From: Acerihabitans arboris
Lineage (GTDB): Bacteria > Pseudomonadota > Gammaproteobacteria > Enterobacterales > Enterobacteriaceae
Direction of reading: 5' to 3'
NCBI RefSeq assembly: GCF_010131535.1
Contig: NZ_WUBS01000002.1
Location: 310,001 to 374,000 of the forward strand
DNA: 64,000 nt
Below are positions 7,493 to 18,770 of this stretch, one piece after another (positions within the stretch are counted from its first letter, which is position 1; the number at the start of each line of letters is the position of its first letter). The notes below the pieces were generated by a model. The model was not told the origin of the DNA. It made no database searches and saw nothing but the letters and a program-made list of their open reading frames with translations. The translations under genes and the position numbers were made by a program.

Positions 7493-9067
7493 ATGAACAC
7501 CACGCGGTTAAATGCGGCCCTGCTTGTTATGTGCTCGGCCCTGCCCTGGTACGCCAATGCGCTGCACGCCGCCCCGGCAACCGGCGGCGGCGCCCTGAAT
7601 ATCGCTTATGGCAACCGGCCCGGCACGCTGGATCCCTATCTCACCACCAATAACGCCACCTCGGACGTCGACCGCCATATATTCGAAGAGCTGTTTGTCA
7701 TTAACGATAAATTTGAGCCGGTGCCCGAGCTGGTCGATCGGTACCAGCTCAGCGACGATCGGCTGGTCTATACCTTTACCCTGCGCGACCATATCGTTTT
7801 CCAGAACGGCCAGCCGCTGACCGCGGATGACGTGGTCGCGTCCATGAACCGCTGGCTGGCGTTGTCCACCCAGGGCAAGGCCAACCTGCCGGGCGCGGCG
7901 TTTACCAAGATCGATCCGTTAACCGTGCGATTAACGCTGAAAACGCCGTCGCTGATTACGCTTAATATCCTGGCCGATGTGAAGAATATCGCCGCCATCA
8001 TGCCCAAAAGCATTATCGACCGGGCCAATGAAACCAAAGGTCCGGTGACCGAGCTGATTGGCACCGGACCCTACCGGCTGGCGGAGTTTAAGCAGGGCGA
8101 GTTTCTGCATCTCGCCCGCAATGATGGTTATGTGTCACGCAGCGAACCGGCCAGCGGCCTGTCGGGTAAAAAGAACGCCTACGTGAAAGATATCTATTTC
8201 CGTTATGTTACCGATGAATCCACGCGGCTGGCGGGAGCGCTGACCGGTGAATACGATCTGGTGTTCAACCTGCCCAAGGACAATATCGATACCCTGAAAC
8301 AGGCCCCCGGCGTGACGTTATTTACCCCTGATACCGGCGGTTCGCTTATCACCTATTTATTTAATAAAAAGACCGGGCCCTTTGCCGACGTCAAACTGCG
8401 CCAGGCGTTTAATACCGCGCTGGATGTCGATAGCGTCCTGCTGGCCGGATACAGCGATCGCCGTTTTTTTCGCGCCGATTCCTCGCTGGGATTTCCACAG
8501 CAGGTGGACTGGTATAGCGGGGTCGGCAAGCCTTTCTATAACGTCAATAAGCTCGACGAGGCCAGGAAGCTGGTCAAGGAATCCGGATACCAGGGGCAAG
8601 AGGTGGTGATCATCGCCACCAAGGAATATGCCGAACTTTACAACCTGGCGATAGTCGCCCAACAGGTGCTCAAGCAAATCGGCGTAAAGTCGCGGCTGGA
8701 TGTATATGACTGGCCGACGGTATTGCAGCGGCGCCAGGATCCCAAAAACTTTGATCTGTGCGCCCTGGAATTTTCCATGCGCCAGGTGCTGCATCAATAC
8801 CCGTTCCTCGACTCGCGCGCCAACTTCCCCGGCTGGTCGAACAGCCCCGGGATCGACAGCGTCCTCGATCAGATTAAACAGGCGCCCTCGCTCAAGGAGG
8901 CCAAACCCCTGGTGGATAAGCTGCACGTCCTGACCTGGCAATATCTGCCGGTGATTGTACTGGGCCATACCCAGCCTGAGCCTATCGCCGTCAAGGACAG
9001 CGTGAAAGGTTATACGGATTTAATCGGCCCGGTGTTATGGAATGTCCAGGTTACGGATAAACAATAA
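7493..9067 (+). CDS. peptide/oligopeptide ABC transporter substrate-binding protein
   Basis: This periplasmic SBP_bac_5 family protein has about 524 residues. The frame is open from 7421, but I take ATG 7493: AAGG lies 9 nt before it and the product then begins with a normal signal peptide ending near LHAAPA. Family features are the ALNIAYGNRPGTLDPY entry strand, FEELFVIND, TFTLRDHIVFQNGQPLTADDVV, and the GTGPYRL segment. It is the first gene of a five-gene Dpp/Opp-like importer and lies 81 nt after the amidohydrolase remnant. The substrate may be a modified peptide or an acylated amino acid rather than a plain dipeptide. That is inference from the neighbour only. Confidence 0.9.
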   Translation: MNTTRLNAALLVMCSALPWYANALHAAPATGGGALNIAYGNRPGTLDPYLTTNNATSDVDRHIFEELFVINDKFEPVPELVDRYQLSDDRLVYTFTLRDHIVFQNGQPLTADDVVASMNRWLALSTQGKANLPGAAFTKIDPLTVRLTLKTPSLITLNILADVKNIAAIMPKSIIDRANETKGPVTELIGTGPYRLAEFKQGEFLHLARNDGYVSRSEPASGLSGKKNAYVKDIYFRYVTDESTRLAGALTGEYDLVFNLPKDNIDTLKQAPGVTLFTPDTGGSLITYLFNKKTGPFADVKLRQAFNTALDVDSVLLAGYSDRRFFRADSSLGFPQQVDWYSGVGKPFYNVNKLDEARKLVKESGYQGQEVVIIATKEYAELYNLAIVAQQVLKQIGVKSRLDVYDWPTVLQRRQDPKNFDLCALEFSMRQVLHQYPFLDSRANFPGWSNSPGIDSVLDQIKQAPSLKEAKPLVDKLHVLTWQYLPVIVLGHTQPEPIAVKDSVKGYTDLIGPVLWNVQVTDKQ

Positions 9068-9102
9068 CCATCGCCCCGCCGACGGCAGGCAAGGATAAAC
9101 CG

Positions 9103-10050
9103 ATGTTATGGTATGCGATGCACCGCCTTTTGGCGCTGATCCCGGTGTTGCTGGTGGTGGCCGTCGTGGTGTTCTGCCTGGTGCATCTTGCGCCGGGTGA
9201 CCCGGTGCTGGTGATTCTCGGCAATGATGCCCGGCCAGAGGACATACTGGCGATGCGCGATCGGCTCGGCCTTAACCGGCCGTTAATTGAACAGTTCTGG
9301 TTATGGTTTTCCCGGATCCTGCAAGGCGATCTGGGCCGTTCCCTGTTTATGCAGGAAAGCGTGGCCTCTTTGTTCACGCAACATCTGAAACCCACGCTGT
9401 CGCTGGCGTTGCTGGCGCAAAGCATGGCCATGCTGCTCGGTATCCTGGGCGGCATCGCGGCGGCTTACCGGCGCGGACGCTTTACCGATCGCCTGATTAT
9501 GGGATTGTCGACCTTCGGCCTCTCGATTCCGGGCTTTTTGCTCGGCCTGTTCCTGATCTTCTTTTTTGCCGTCCACCTGCGCTGGTTTCCGGTGATCGGC
9601 TATAAATCCGACCACCTGAGCCTGTGGCAAAACCTGTATTACCTGTGCCTGCCGGCGCTGGCGCTGGCCATCCGCATCGCCGCCCTGCTGGCGCGGATGA
9701 CCCGCGCGGTGATGCTGGACGTGCTTAATGAGAACTATATCAAGACCGCCCGGGCCAAAGGCGTTTCCGAGCGGGCGGTACTGCTGCGCCATGCGTTTAA
9801 AAATGCCTGGATCCCGGTGCTTAATATCTGCGGCGAATCCTTCGGATCCCTGGTGACCGGCGCCATCGTGATTGAAAGCGTGTTCGGCATTCCAGGCGTC
9901 GGGTCATTGATTATCGACTCTATTGAGCGGCGGGATTTTACCGTTATCCAAGGGTCGGTATTATTGATTACCACCAGCTATGTGCTGATTAACCTGGTAG
10001 TCGACCTGTCGTTCGGGTTTATCGATCCGCGTATCAACGTTAAGGCATGA
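9103..10050 (+). CDS. peptide ABC transporter permease (DppB/OppB-like)
   Basis: This inner-membrane permease has 315 residues and about six membrane segments. The N-terminal MHRLLALIPVLLVVAVVVF helix and the following VHLAPGDPV motif are diagnostic for DppB/OppB. The ATPase-contact loop, with TARAKGVSERAVLLRHAFKNA, lies near residues 215-235. It starts 35 nt after the binding-protein gene in the same operon. Confidence 0.93.
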   Translation: MLWYAMHRLLALIPVLLVVAVVVFCLVHLAPGDPVLVILGNDARPEDILAMRDRLGLNRPLIEQFWLWFSRILQGDLGRSLFMQESVASLFTQHLKPTLSLALLAQSMAMLLGILGGIAAAYRRGRFTDRLIMGLSTFGLSIPGFLLGLFLIFFFAVHLRWFPVIGYKSDHLSLWQNLYYLCLPALALAIRIAALLARMTRAVMLDVLNENYIKTARAKGVSERAVLLRHAFKNAWIPVLNICGESFGSLVTGAIVIESVFGIPGVGSLIIDSIERRDFTVIQGSVLLITTSYVLINLVVDLSFGFIDPRINVKA

Positions 10051-10067
10051 AGTTTTCCAAGGGGTAA

Positions 10068-10964
10068 ATGCCAATGCGCGACGTTAATTCAAACACAAGG
10101 AAAACGCAGATGCCATTGTTATACCACAATAAAATGATGCTATCCGGCGGCGCCATACTGCTTTTCATGGTGATACTGTCCCTGGCCGGCGGGTATTTCA
10201 GCCCGTACGATCTTTATGCCCTCGATCCGCTCAGCCGCTTAAAAAGCCCGACCCTGCAACACTGGTTCGGCACCGATAACTTCGGCCGCGATCTGTTTGC
10301 GCGGGTGGCCTACGCGATTCGCATCTCCCTGTTGGTGGGGCTTTCGGTCGCCGTGGCCGCCGGCGTGTTCGGCATGATAACCGGCCTGCTGTCGGCCTGG
10401 TACCGGCAGGTGGACCTTATTGCCATGCGCATCTGTGACGGTTTGTTCGCCTTCCCTTCGCTGCTGTTGGCCATCGCCATCGTCGGCATCCTGGGACCGA
10501 ACACCCTGAATGTGGTGCTGGCGCTGGCGCTGGTCTATATCCCCTCGGTTGCGCGGGTGGTGCGCTCGGCGGCGCTGGTGATAAAGGAGAAAAATTACAT
10601 CGAGGGCCTGCGGTCGCAGGGAGCAACCGATGGCCGCATTATCTGGTGCCATATCATGCCGAATGTGATATCGCCTTTTATCGTGCAGATCACCTTTATC
10701 TTCTCCGTAGCCATCCTAACCGAGGCGGCGTTGAGTTTTCTCGGCTCCGGCGTTCCGGCGCCCATGCCGAGCCTGGGCAATTTGTTACTGGAAGGCAAAA
10801 AGGTCATCTTCACCTCCTGGTGGATGACCTTTTTTCCCGGCATATCGATTATTATCCTGATCTTTGCGCTCAATATCATCGGCGATGGGCTCAGGGATCT
10901 CCTTGACCCCAACGTTCGCCCCCTGTCCCGGCGCGTGCTGGGTTTGTTAAGAGCCAGGCCGTAG
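10068..10964 (+). CDS. peptide ABC transporter permease (DppC/OppC-like)
   Basis: This 298-residue permease carries the DppC N-terminal signature around FSPYDLYALDPLSRLKSP and HWFGTDNFGRDLFARV. Its contact loop contains EGLRSQGATDGRIIWCHIMPN. Starts at 10068, 10074 and 10110 are all in frame; AAGGGG precedes the first two and AAGGAAA the third, so the exact N-terminus is unsettled. It pairs with the DppB-like protein. Confidence 0.92.
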   Translation: MPMRDVNSNTRKTQMPLLYHNKMMLSGGAILLFMVILSLAGGYFSPYDLYALDPLSRLKSPTLQHWFGTDNFGRDLFARVAYAIRISLLVGLSVAVAAGVFGMITGLLSAWYRQVDLIAMRICDGLFAFPSLLLAIAIVGILGPNTLNVVLALALVYIPSVARVVRSAALVIKEKNYIEGLRSQGATDGRIIWCHIMPNVISPFIVQITFIFSVAILTEAALSFLGSGVPAPMPSLGNLLLEGKKVIFTSWWMTFFPGISIIILIFALNIIGDGLRDLLDPNVRPLSRRVLGLLRARP

Positions 10965-10967
10965 ACC

Positions 10968-11992
<1,025 letters not shown>

Positions 11993-11993
<1 letters not shown>

Positions 11994-12973
11994 TGGACCA
12001 AAACCACCCTGGTTCGCCTCCCCTGCTGAGCGTCCGGCATCTTACCAAAACCTTTAAGGTCCGGGAGGGATTCCGCCGCCGTAGGGTCAATGCGGTGGAT
12101 GACGTCAGCTTTCATATCAACGCGGGGGAAACCTACGCCCTGGTGGGCGAATCGGGCAGCGGCAAAAGCACCACCGGCAGGACCTTGCTGCGGCTTATCG
12201 ACGCCACCTCGGGGCGCGCCGATTTTGCCGGCAGGGATATTTTCAGCCTGTCGGCGGCGGCGCTGCGCGAACTGCGCAAAGATATCCAGATGATATTCCA
12301 GGACCCGCTGTCATCCCTGGATCCAAAGCGCACCATCGGTTACAGCGTGGCGGAGCCGTTGCTGATCCATGGCATCGGCGACCGGGCAGAACGCCAGGAC
12401 CGGGTCGGGCGGCTGCTCACCAGGGTCGGCTTCAGCCCGGCGGACGCCAAACGCTATCCCCATGAATTTTCCGGCGGACAGCGACAGCGGATAGGCATCG
12501 CCAAGGCGCTGATCCTTAATCCCCGGCTTATTGTCTGCGACGAACCGGTCTCGGCGCTGGATGTCTCCATTCAATCACAGATCCTTAACCTGCTGCTGCA
12601 GCTGCAGCGGGAAAACAACTTTGCTTATCTGTTTATCGCGCACGATCTCGGCGTAGTGCGCCATATCGCCGATCGTATCGGCGTGATGTATCGGGGACGC
12701 CTGGTTGAGGAAGCACCGACGGATACGTTGTTTGCCGCCGCCCGGCATCCCTATACCCAGTATTTACTGGCCTCGATTCCGCCGTCCCATCCGGGTTTGA
12801 GGATTGCCCCGGCCCGCCCGCCGGCAGCCAACGCCGGCGCGGATCGCACGTCCGGCCGGGGCTGTGTCTTCAGCGGCAAATGCCCGCATGCGGCGGCGCA
12901 TTGTTTTGAGCAGGTTCCGGTTGAACGCATCCTCGGCGACAGGCATCATGTTGCCTGTCATTTATTCAGCTGA
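11993..12973 (+). CDS. peptide ABC transporter ATP-binding protein (DppF-like)
   Basis: This 326-residue ATPase partners the DppD-like protein. Walker A is GESGSGKS, the signature FSGGQRQRIGIAKAL, Walker B LIVCDEPVSALD, and the switch region FIAHDLGVVRHIADRI. A second CX5CX6C motif (CVFSGKCPHAAAHC) lies in the C-terminal domain, as in the preceding subunit. The start overlaps the stop of the upstream gene. A perfect hairpin begins at the stop codon and may mark the end of the transporter transcript. Confidence 0.93.
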
Positions 12974-12988
12974 CCGGCCCGGGCCGGT
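12973..12988. terminator. GC-rich hairpin at the end of the peptide importer operon
   Basis: ACCGGCCC/GGGCCGGT forms a perfect 16-bp palindrome overlapping the last base of the DppF-like stop codon. No T-run follows. It may reduce readthrough into the MFS gene or stabilise the 3' end. Confidence 0.35.
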
Positions 12989-13043
12989 TAGGCCAAACGA
13001 CGCCGCGCATGCGGGTATCCGGCCATGCCCCATCAGGATTTTT

Positions 13044-14270
13044 ATGACGATAGCGAAAGATAACGCCACCGCGCAAACGTTAACGGATGCCCGCGCCGGC
13101 CGAAGGGTGTTGAGCGCCACCAGCCTGGCGCATTTATATCATGACGGCGCCACCGACATGCACTACCTGCTGTTTGCCATATGGCAGCAGCAGTTCGGCC
13201 TGTCGATGATGCAGATCGGGTTGCTGAAGACGCTTTTTTCGGGATCCCTGGCCGTATGGCAAATCCCGGCGGGCGAATTGGGCAAAAAGTTCGGCGAGCG
13301 CAAACTGCTGATAGCCGGCACGCTGTTATTATCCTCGGCGTTATTTTTATATGCTTTCTCCAGCGGCATCATTCAGCTTATGGCGCTGATTATTCTCGGC
13401 GGCATGGGGGCCAGCGTGCAGCACCCATTGGCCTCGAGCTATATTTCACACCGTTTCGCCGCCCGGCAAACCCGGCTGGCCCTAAGTACCTATAATTTTT
13501 TTGGCGATGTCGGCAAAAGCCTGATTCCCAGCGCCATCTCAGGCTTGTTATTGATCGTCTCCTGGGGCACATCGGTACAGGTTATCGCGGCGCTGGGTTG
13601 CGTGACGGCGGCCGGCCTGCGTTTTTTACTGCCCAGAAAAGTCACCGGGCCGCTATCCGCCGCGCCGCGCGCCGCCCCGCCCGCCGGCGCCGCCCCGGAA
13701 AACGCCCTACTGCCGGAGGCACGGCGTAAGTTCGCCTTTGCTTGTTTATGTATGATCGGCAGCCTGGATAACGCCACGCGCGCGGGCACCCTGACCTTCC
13801 TGCCCTTTTTACTGGCGGCCAAAGGGGCGACGCACGCTGAAGTCGGCTTCGCGTTAACCGCCATTTTTATCGGCGGCGCCTGCGGTAAATTAGCCTGCGG
13901 CGCGCTGGCGCCATGGCTGGGAATATTACGCACCGTGGCCGTCAGCGAAGCGCTAACCGCCGGATTGATCATCGCGTTGTTATTTACTCCCTTATCGGTC
14001 AGTTATCTGTTATTTATTCCGTTGGGCATTGCGCTGAACGGCACGTCGTCCATATTGTACGGCACCGTGGCGGAGCTCGCCAAACCCGGCCAGCAGACCC
14101 GTGCGTTCTCTATTTTCTACACCATTTCACTTGGCTGCGGGGCGATAATGCCCATCGCTTACGGCGCGCTTGGCGATCATATCGGTATTGTCCCCGCGTT
14201 AAGCATTGTGGCGCTGATGCTTATCGGCGTGATACCGCTGCTGCTGCCGTTAAGGATCATCGCCAAATAA
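13044..14270 (+). CDS. MFS transporter
   Basis: This protein of about 408 residues has around 12 hydrophobic segments in two halves, with a Pro/Ala-rich cytoplasmic loop near residues 205-225. The start ATG at 13044 follows AGGA with about 6 nt spacing; the frame is open further upstream but there encodes the tail of the ATPase gene in another frame. The LAHLYHDGATDMHYLLFAIW opening resembles the fosmidomycin-resistance-type MFS group. It lies 70 nt after the peptide importer and probably belongs to the same unit, perhaps exporting a product of the imported compound. The substrate is unknown. Confidence 0.82.
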   Translation: MTIAKDNATAQTLTDARAGRRVLSATSLAHLYHDGATDMHYLLFAIWQQQFGLSMMQIGLLKTLFSGSLAVWQIPAGELGKKFGERKLLIAGTLLLSSALFLYAFSSGIIQLMALIILGGMGASVQHPLASSYISHRFAARQTRLALSTYNFFGDVGKSLIPSAISGLLLIVSWGTSVQVIAALGCVTAAGLRFLLPRKVTGPLSAAPRAAPPAGAAPENALLPEARRKFAFACLCMIGSLDNATRAGTLTFLPFLLAAKGATHAEVGFALTAIFIGGACGKLACGALAPWLGILRTVAVSEALTAGLIIALLFTPLSVSYLLFIPLGIALNGTSSILYGTVAELAKPGQQTRAFSIFYTISLGCGAIMPIAYGALGDHIGIVPALSIVALMLIGVIPLLLPLRIIAK

Positions 14271-14355
14271 ACCGGCGGCCCGGCGGCCGCGCAGGGAGGT
14301 TGCCGATGCGCCATCGCAGGTTTAGGCGGTAATGAATACCCATTTTTATAACTTA

Positions 14356-14419
14356 TGGCTATATTTAGCCAACTAATAACCTGCCGGACAGCTTCTCAAC
14401 GATAATCGCCCGCTGTCCG
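14356..14419 (+). promoter_or_regulatory. structured leader of arsB
   Basis: Two inverted repeats lie in the 163-nt gap before arsB. One is TGGCTA-TATT-TAGCCA (14356-14371). The other is CGGACAGC/GCTGTCCG with a 19-nt spacer (14385-14419), ending directly at the AAAGAGGGG ribosome-binding site. The second stem could affect translation start. No ArsR-type site is obvious. Confidence 0.3.
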
Positions 14420-14433
14420 TAAAGAGGGGCGTC

Positions 14434-15723
14434 ATGGCAGCAGCCGTAGCAATATTCATCCTCACCATCGTATTGGTTATTTGGCAACCCAAGGGACTGG
14501 GCATCGGCTGGAGCGCCATGCTCGGCGCCGTGCTTGCCCTGCTGAGCGGGGTGGTGCACGTGGCGGATATCGCGGTGGTGTGGCAGATTGTCTGGAACGC
14601 CACCGCCACCTTTATCGCCATCATTATCATCAGCCTGCTGCTGGATGAATCCGGCTTCTTTACCTGGGCGGCGTTACACGTCGGCCGCTGGGGAAACGGA
14701 CGGGGCAGGCTGCTGTTTAGCTACACCATCCTGCTGGGCGCCGCGGTGTCCGCCCTGTTTGCCAATGACGGCGCGGCGCTGATCCTCACCCCTATCGTCA
14801 TGTCCATGCTGCTGGCGCTGGGTTTCAAGCGCAGCTCCACCCTGGCGTTTGTCATGGCGGCGGGCTTTATCGCCGACACCGCCAGCCTGCCGCTGGTGGT
14901 GTCGAACCTGGTGAATATCGTTTCGGCGGATTATTTTACCTTGGGGTTCAATGCCTATGCCTCGGTCATGGTGCCGGTAAATTTCGCCGCGGTTGCCGCT
15001 ACCCTTATCACGCTGCACTTGTTTTTCCGCCGCGAGATACCGGTAAAGTATGATCTAACGCGCCTGCCGGCGCCAAAGGACGCCATTCGCGATAAGGCCA
15101 CCTTCCGTGCCGGTTGGGTGGTTTTACTGCTGCTGTTGGGGGGATTTTTCGGCCTTGAACCCTTGGGTGTCCCGGTCAGCCTGATTTCCGCCGTAGGGGC
15201 GCTGATACTGTTTGCCGTGGCGAAAAAGGGCCATGCCATCGACACCGGCAGGGTATTGCGCGGCGCGCCCTGGCAAATCGTTATTTTTTCGCTGGGAATG
15301 TACCTGGTGGTGTATGGGCTGCGCAACGCCGGGCTGACCCACTCGCTGTCCGCGCTGTTAAGCCGGTTCGCCGCCCATGGCCTGTGGGCGGCCACCCTTG
15401 GCACGGGATTCGTGACGGCGCTGTTATCCTCCGTCATGAATAACCTGCCCAGCGTGCTGGTCGGGGCGTTGTCCATCGAAGGCAGCACGGCAACCGGGGT
15501 CATTAAACAGGCGATGATCTACGCCAATGTCATCGGCTGCGATCTCGGCCCCAAAATCACGCCCATCGGCAGCCTGGCAACACTGCTTTGGCTGCATGTC
15601 CTGGCCAAAAAGAACCTGAACATTTCCTGGGGATATTATTTTCGCGTCGGGGTGGTGATGACCTTGCCGGTACTGTTGGTCACGCTGGTGGCGCTGGCGC
15701 TGAGATTATCGTGCCATCATTGA
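14434..15723 (+). CDS. arsB: arsenite/antimonite efflux permease
   Basis: This is the ArsB family efflux carrier, 429 residues (usual length), in the inner membrane with about 12 helices. Diagnostic stretches are the [33 protein letters not shown] and [12 protein letters not shown] motifs and the C-terminal [19 protein letters not shown]. It exports As(III)/Sb(III), driven by the proton gradient or by ArsA when present. The start ATG follows AAAGAGGGG. Unusually, no arsR, arsC, arsA or arsD is adjacent: the upstream neighbour is an MFS gene and the downstream neighbour is a convergent doxX. It is probably an orphan copy or the remains of a larger ars operon. Confidence 0.95.
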   Translation: MAAAVAIFILTIVLVIWQPKGLGIGWSAMLGAVLALLSGVVHVADIAVVWQIVWNATATFIAIIIISLLLDESGFFTWAALHVGRWGNGRGRLLFSYTILLGAAVSALFANDGAALILTPIVMSMLLALGFKRSSTLAFVMAAGFIADTASLPLVVSNLVNIVSADYFTLGFNAYASVMVPVNFAAVAATLITLHLFFRREIPVKYDLTRLPAPKDAIRDKATFRAGWVVLLLLLGGFFGLEPLGVPVSLISAVGALILFAVAKKGHAIDTGRVLRGAPWQIVIFSLGMYLVVYGLRNAGLTHSLSALLSRFAAHGLWAATLGTGFVTALLSSVMNNLPSVLVGALSIEGSTATGVIKQAMIYANVIGCDLGPKITPIGSLATLLWLHVLAKKNLNISWGYYFRVGVVMTLPVLLVTLVALALRLSCHH

Positions 15724-15728
15724 CCTGA

Positions 15729-15761
15729 GGCGCGGCCAGGCCATGGCAACCGGACCGCGCC
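15729..15761. terminator. hairpin between convergent arsB and doxX genes
   Basis: Arms GGCGCGG and CCGCGCC (7 bp) with a 19-nt loop lie in the 45-nt convergent gap. There is no clear U-run, so function as a bidirectional terminator is only suggested. Confidence 0.3.
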
Positions 15762-15768
15762 GCCGATA

Positions 15769-16191
15769 TCAGTTTTTCATTACCGCGTATTTACCCGGTC
15801 CCACCAGCATGATAATCAGGCCGCCGAAAAAATAGAGTGCTTCCGTTTCCAGCGCCCAGGCGCCAACTTCCGTCAGTTTATAAAAATGTCCCATGCCGAC
15901 CAATAATGTAGCCACCAGCAGATTAAACGCAAAAATAAATCCCGCTAGGCGGGTCATAAATCCGACAATAATCATAATAGGGGCGATGATTTCGCCGATA
16001 AATGCGCCATAGGCAATAAAACCGGGCAGGCCGTGGCTCTGCAATAAATCTGCAATCCAGCCGACGCCGTGCTGGGTTTTGGCATAACCGTGAAACAACA
16101 TCAATATGCCGAAAGTCAGGCGTAGCAACAGCTTACCCGCATTGGGGCCATCAACGAAACGTGCAAATCCATTATTAATAGCAGTAAACAT
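15769..16191 (-). CDS. DoxX family membrane protein
   Basis: This 140-residue protein has four predicted membrane segments and the DoxX signature: LLLRLTFGILMLFHGYAK near the N-terminus and GEIIAPIMIIVGFMTRLAGFIFA in the middle. Family members are small inner-membrane proteins, some linked to thiol and oxidative-stress functions; the precise role is unclear. It stands alone, convergent with arsB. The 329-nt stretch to its right (16192-16520) is AT-rich and holds its promoter region plus the 3' end of the srl operon; I see no gene there. Confidence 0.85.
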   Translation of the reverse strand: MFTAINNGFARFVDGPNAGKLLLRLTFGILMLFHGYAKTQHGVGWIADLLQSHGLPGFIAYGAFIGEIIAPIMIIVGFMTRLAGFIFAFNLLVATLLVGMGHFYKLTEVGAWALETEALYFFGGLIIMLVGPGKYAVMKN

Positions 16192-16520
16192 AAGGGTTAT
16201 CTTCTATGATATTCGTCACAATGTAGGGCTACGTTACCCGACATTCACTCAGGTATCTAATCAAATAAACTGATAAAGTTAATCAAAAAAGTATGCTGAT
16301 AATAAATACATTTACCTGACCGGTATAAATATCCTATTTTCCCGGCAATATAAAAATATAATTTACCCCGCGTCCGCGGGTGATAATACCGCGGTTGATT
16401 ATAGCCGTTCAATGTTTCTGCAACCAAATAATAAAAAGAATGCCGAATTACCGGTTTATGCGTGCGCCTTACATGAAAATATAACCGGCGGTAAAACCCG
16501 CTGCCGGCAATGACGTCCGG

Positions 16521-17489
16521 TCAGCCTATCCCGGCCTGATGCAGATCGTGCAGATTAAGCGCGCCGACCAGCCTCCCCTTAACATCCACCACCGGCGCGG
16601 CGGTGATATGTTGCTGATGCAACGCCTCCAGCGCGGCCCCGGCGCGCCATTCCTCGGGCAACAGGTAGCCCGGCCGGGTCATGGCCGGCGCGATGGGTTC
16701 ATCCAGCCTACGCCCTTTTACCAGCCAGCGGCGCAGATCGCCGTCGGTAAACACGCCCGCCACCCGGTTTTCAGCATCACAGACCGCTACCAGCCCCAGG
16801 CCGGTACGGCTCAGTTCCAGCATCGCGGCCATCACGCTATCCTGCCGGTCGATCTTCGGCAATTGCCCGCCGCGACGCATCACATGATGCACCCGGTTCA
16901 ACAGCCTGGCGCCCAGACTGCCGCCGGGATGCGAGCGGGCAAACTGCTCGGCGTCAAATCCGCGGTAACGCATCAGCGCCATGGCCAGCGCGTCACCGAT
17001 CATCAGGGTGTTCACCGCGCTCGAGGTCGGCGCCAGCCCCATCGGACAGGCCTCCCGCGCCACCCCGACGTCCAGCACACAGGCGGCGGCCCGGGCCAGC
17101 GGCGAATCGGCGTTGCCGGTAACGGCAATCACCGGTATGTCGCTTTCCGCCAGCAGGGGCAAAATCAGGCGCAGCTCTTGGGCGCGGCCGGAGTAGGAGA
17201 TAAACACCACCACATCCTGCCGGCCTATCATGCCCAGATCCCCATGCAGCGCCTCGGCGGGATGGACAAAAAAGGCCGGCGTGCCGGTGCTGGCCAGCGA
17301 CGCGGCAATTTTTTTGCCGATATGCCCCGACTTGCCCATACCGGAAATCACCACTTTGCCCCGGCAGTCCAGCAGCAGCCTGCAGGCGCGCGACACGCTG
17401 CCGTCCAGGCGATCGCGCATGCGCCGCGCTTCGGTTATTTCGATATCCAGGGTTTCCCGCGCATATTCCAATAATATGTCATTCATCAT
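16521..17489 (-). CDS. gutQ: arabinose-5-phosphate isomerase GutQ
   Basis: This 322-residue member of the KpsF/GutQ family interconverts D-ribulose 5-phosphate and D-arabinose 5-phosphate. The SIS domain is at about residues 35-170, with [31 protein letters not shown] and [11 protein letters not shown], and two CBS domains follow (about 205-320). Two ATGs in tandem give either 322 or 321 residues. Its start overlaps the end of srlR by 11 nt. It is last in the glucitol operon, as in E. coli; its product supports Kdo synthesis and may act as an inducer-related signal. Confidence 0.95.
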   Translation of the reverse strand: MMNDILLEYARETLDIEITEARRMRDRLDGSVSRACRLLLDCRGKVVISGMGKSGHIGKKIAASLASTGTPAFFVHPAEALHGDLGMIGRQDVVVFISYSGRAQELRLILPLLAESDIPVIAVTGNADSPLARAAACVLDVGVAREACPMGLAPTSSAVNTLMIGDALAMALMRYRGFDAEQFARSHPGGSLGARLLNRVHHVMRRGGQLPKIDRQDSVMAAMLELSRTGLGLVAVCDAENRVAGVFTDGDLRRWLVKGRRLDEPIAPAMTRPGYLLPEEWRAGAALEALHQQHITAAPVVDVKGRLVGALNLHDLHQAGIG

Positions 17490-18252
17490 CTTCTCCCACC
17501 AACATCACCTCGATGCCCATTTCCCGCAGCGCGGCAAGGTAAACGGGGTTGATATCGCGGTCGGTGATCAGCAGATGCACGGCACTCAGCTCACAGACGA
17601 CATTCGGGCTTTTACGGCCGAATTTCGATGAATCCACCAGCAGGATCAGCTGCTGCGCCGCCCGGCACATGGCCTGGCTAACCGTATGGACTTCGTTGAA
17701 GGTGGTGACCCCGGCGTTCAAATCCACCCCGTCGGCGCCGATAAACAGCTTATCGAAACTAAAATGGGAAAACGCCGCCTCGGCCAGGCTACCGTGAAAC
17801 GATGCGGAGTTTTTACGATAGGTGCCCCCGGGCATCAGAATGGTTTGATCGTTATCCAATTCCACCAGTTCATTGACAATCGTCAGGCTGTTGGTCATCA
17901 CGGTAATATTGTTGAACTGCGCGAGGTACGGCACCATTTGCAGCACGGTGCTGCCGGCGTCGAAGATCAGGGAATCGCCGTCATTGATCAGGCCGGCCGC
18001 CCGGCGGGCAATCTGTTTTTTCTTGGCGGTGTTGATATGGGTTTTCCGGTCGATGGGCTGATCGCCCTCTTCCCGGCTCAGGACTACCCCGCCATAGGTA
18101 CGGATAACCGCCCCTTCCTCTTCCAATAAGGTCAAGTCCTTGCGAATGGTGGTACCAGTGGTGGCAAAACGGCTGGCAAGTTCCTCCACCGCCGTTTTAC
18201 CGTACGTTTGCAAGTGTTCCAGAATTGCTGCGTGGCGTTGCTTTGGTTTCAT
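17479..18252 (-). CDS. srlR: glucitol operon repressor SrlR (DeoR family)
   Basis: This 257-residue DeoR-type regulator has a helix-turn-helix at about residues 5-55 ([22 protein letters not shown]) and a C-terminal sugar-phosphate-sensing domain with the [10 protein letters not shown] and [18 protein letters not shown] motifs. It represses the glucitol genes in the absence of glucitol 6-phosphate. It sits after srlM with a 97-nt gap holding its own candidate promoter and a palindrome at 18321-18337. It overlaps gutQ by 11 nt. Confidence 0.95.
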   Translation of the reverse strand: MKPKQRHAAILEHLQTYGKTAVEELASRFATTGTTIRKDLTLLEEEGAVIRTYGGVVLSREEGDQPIDRKTHINTAKKKQIARRAAGLINDGDSLIFDAGSTVLQMVPYLAQFNNITVMTNSLTIVNELVELDNDQTILMPGGTYRKNSASFHGSLAEAAFSHFSFDKLFIGADGVDLNAGVTTFNEVHTVSQAMCRAAQQLILLVDSSKFGRKSPNVVCELSAVHLLITDRDINPVYLAALREMGIEVMLVGEDDE

Positions 18253-18320
18253 AACGATTTCCGAACCGACAGGTAAAATAACGTTCCGGGGGATATTATA
18301 CCCTGAACATCATTCCAAAT

Positions 18321-18337
18321 AAAAGGTGTTACCTTTT
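18321..18337. promoter_or_regulatory. palindrome in the srlM-srlR gap, candidate operator
   Basis: AAAAGGT-GTT-ACCTTTT is a perfect inverted repeat just upstream (on the minus strand) of a good -10 hexamer TATAAT near 18290-18295. Its position suits control of an internal promoter for srlR-gutQ, possibly autoregulation. A weak terminator after srlM is the alternative. Confidence 0.4.
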
Positions 18338-18349
18338 AAAATGAAAATA

Positions 18350-18712
18350 TCACAATTTCGGTTTAATCGCCAACGACAGCGCGGTTTGCAATGCCGGATC
18401 TTTTGGGAACAGCGCATAAGGGATAAGCTGCTCTTTTGACAGGCCGATAAGCGCCGTCAACCGCCGCGGGCGCGCAAATACCGTGATGCCGCGCAGGATA
18501 AAGCCGTCGCATACCCGGTGCTCGCCGTCAAAGGCCAGCGCCAGCACCACCCTGGCCTTAAAACGGCCCGCGGAGCGGCCCACGCCCACCGCGCCCTGGC
18601 GGCACAGGGCGTCAAAGGCGCGGTTAAAGCTGCGGATTTGCCATCCGCCCAGGATAATCTGGCCCATCCAGGCCAGTACCGCAATCAACACCAGCAGCGA
18701 GGTTGCGCCCAT
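18350..18712 (-). CDS. srlM: glucitol operon activator SrlM
   Basis: This 120-residue GutM-family protein has an N-terminal membrane segment (about residues 4-23) followed by a soluble domain with the typical GQIILGGWQIRSFNRAFD and GRSAGRFKARVVLAL motifs. In E. coli it acts as an activator of the glucitol operon. It lies between srlD and srlR in the conserved order. The start ATG follows an AAGGAGAAC sequence. Confidence 0.93.
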   Translation of the reverse strand: MGATSLLVLIAVLAWMGQIILGGWQIRSFNRAFDALCRQGAVGVGRSAGRFKARVVLALAFDGEHRVCDGFILRGITVFARPRRLTALIGLSKEQLIPYALFPKDPALQTALSLAIKPKL

Positions 18713-18770
18713 CCGTCGTTCTCCTTGGGGGGAAATTGCCCGCCGGAGGCTTCCGGCGGGGCCGCGCCGG

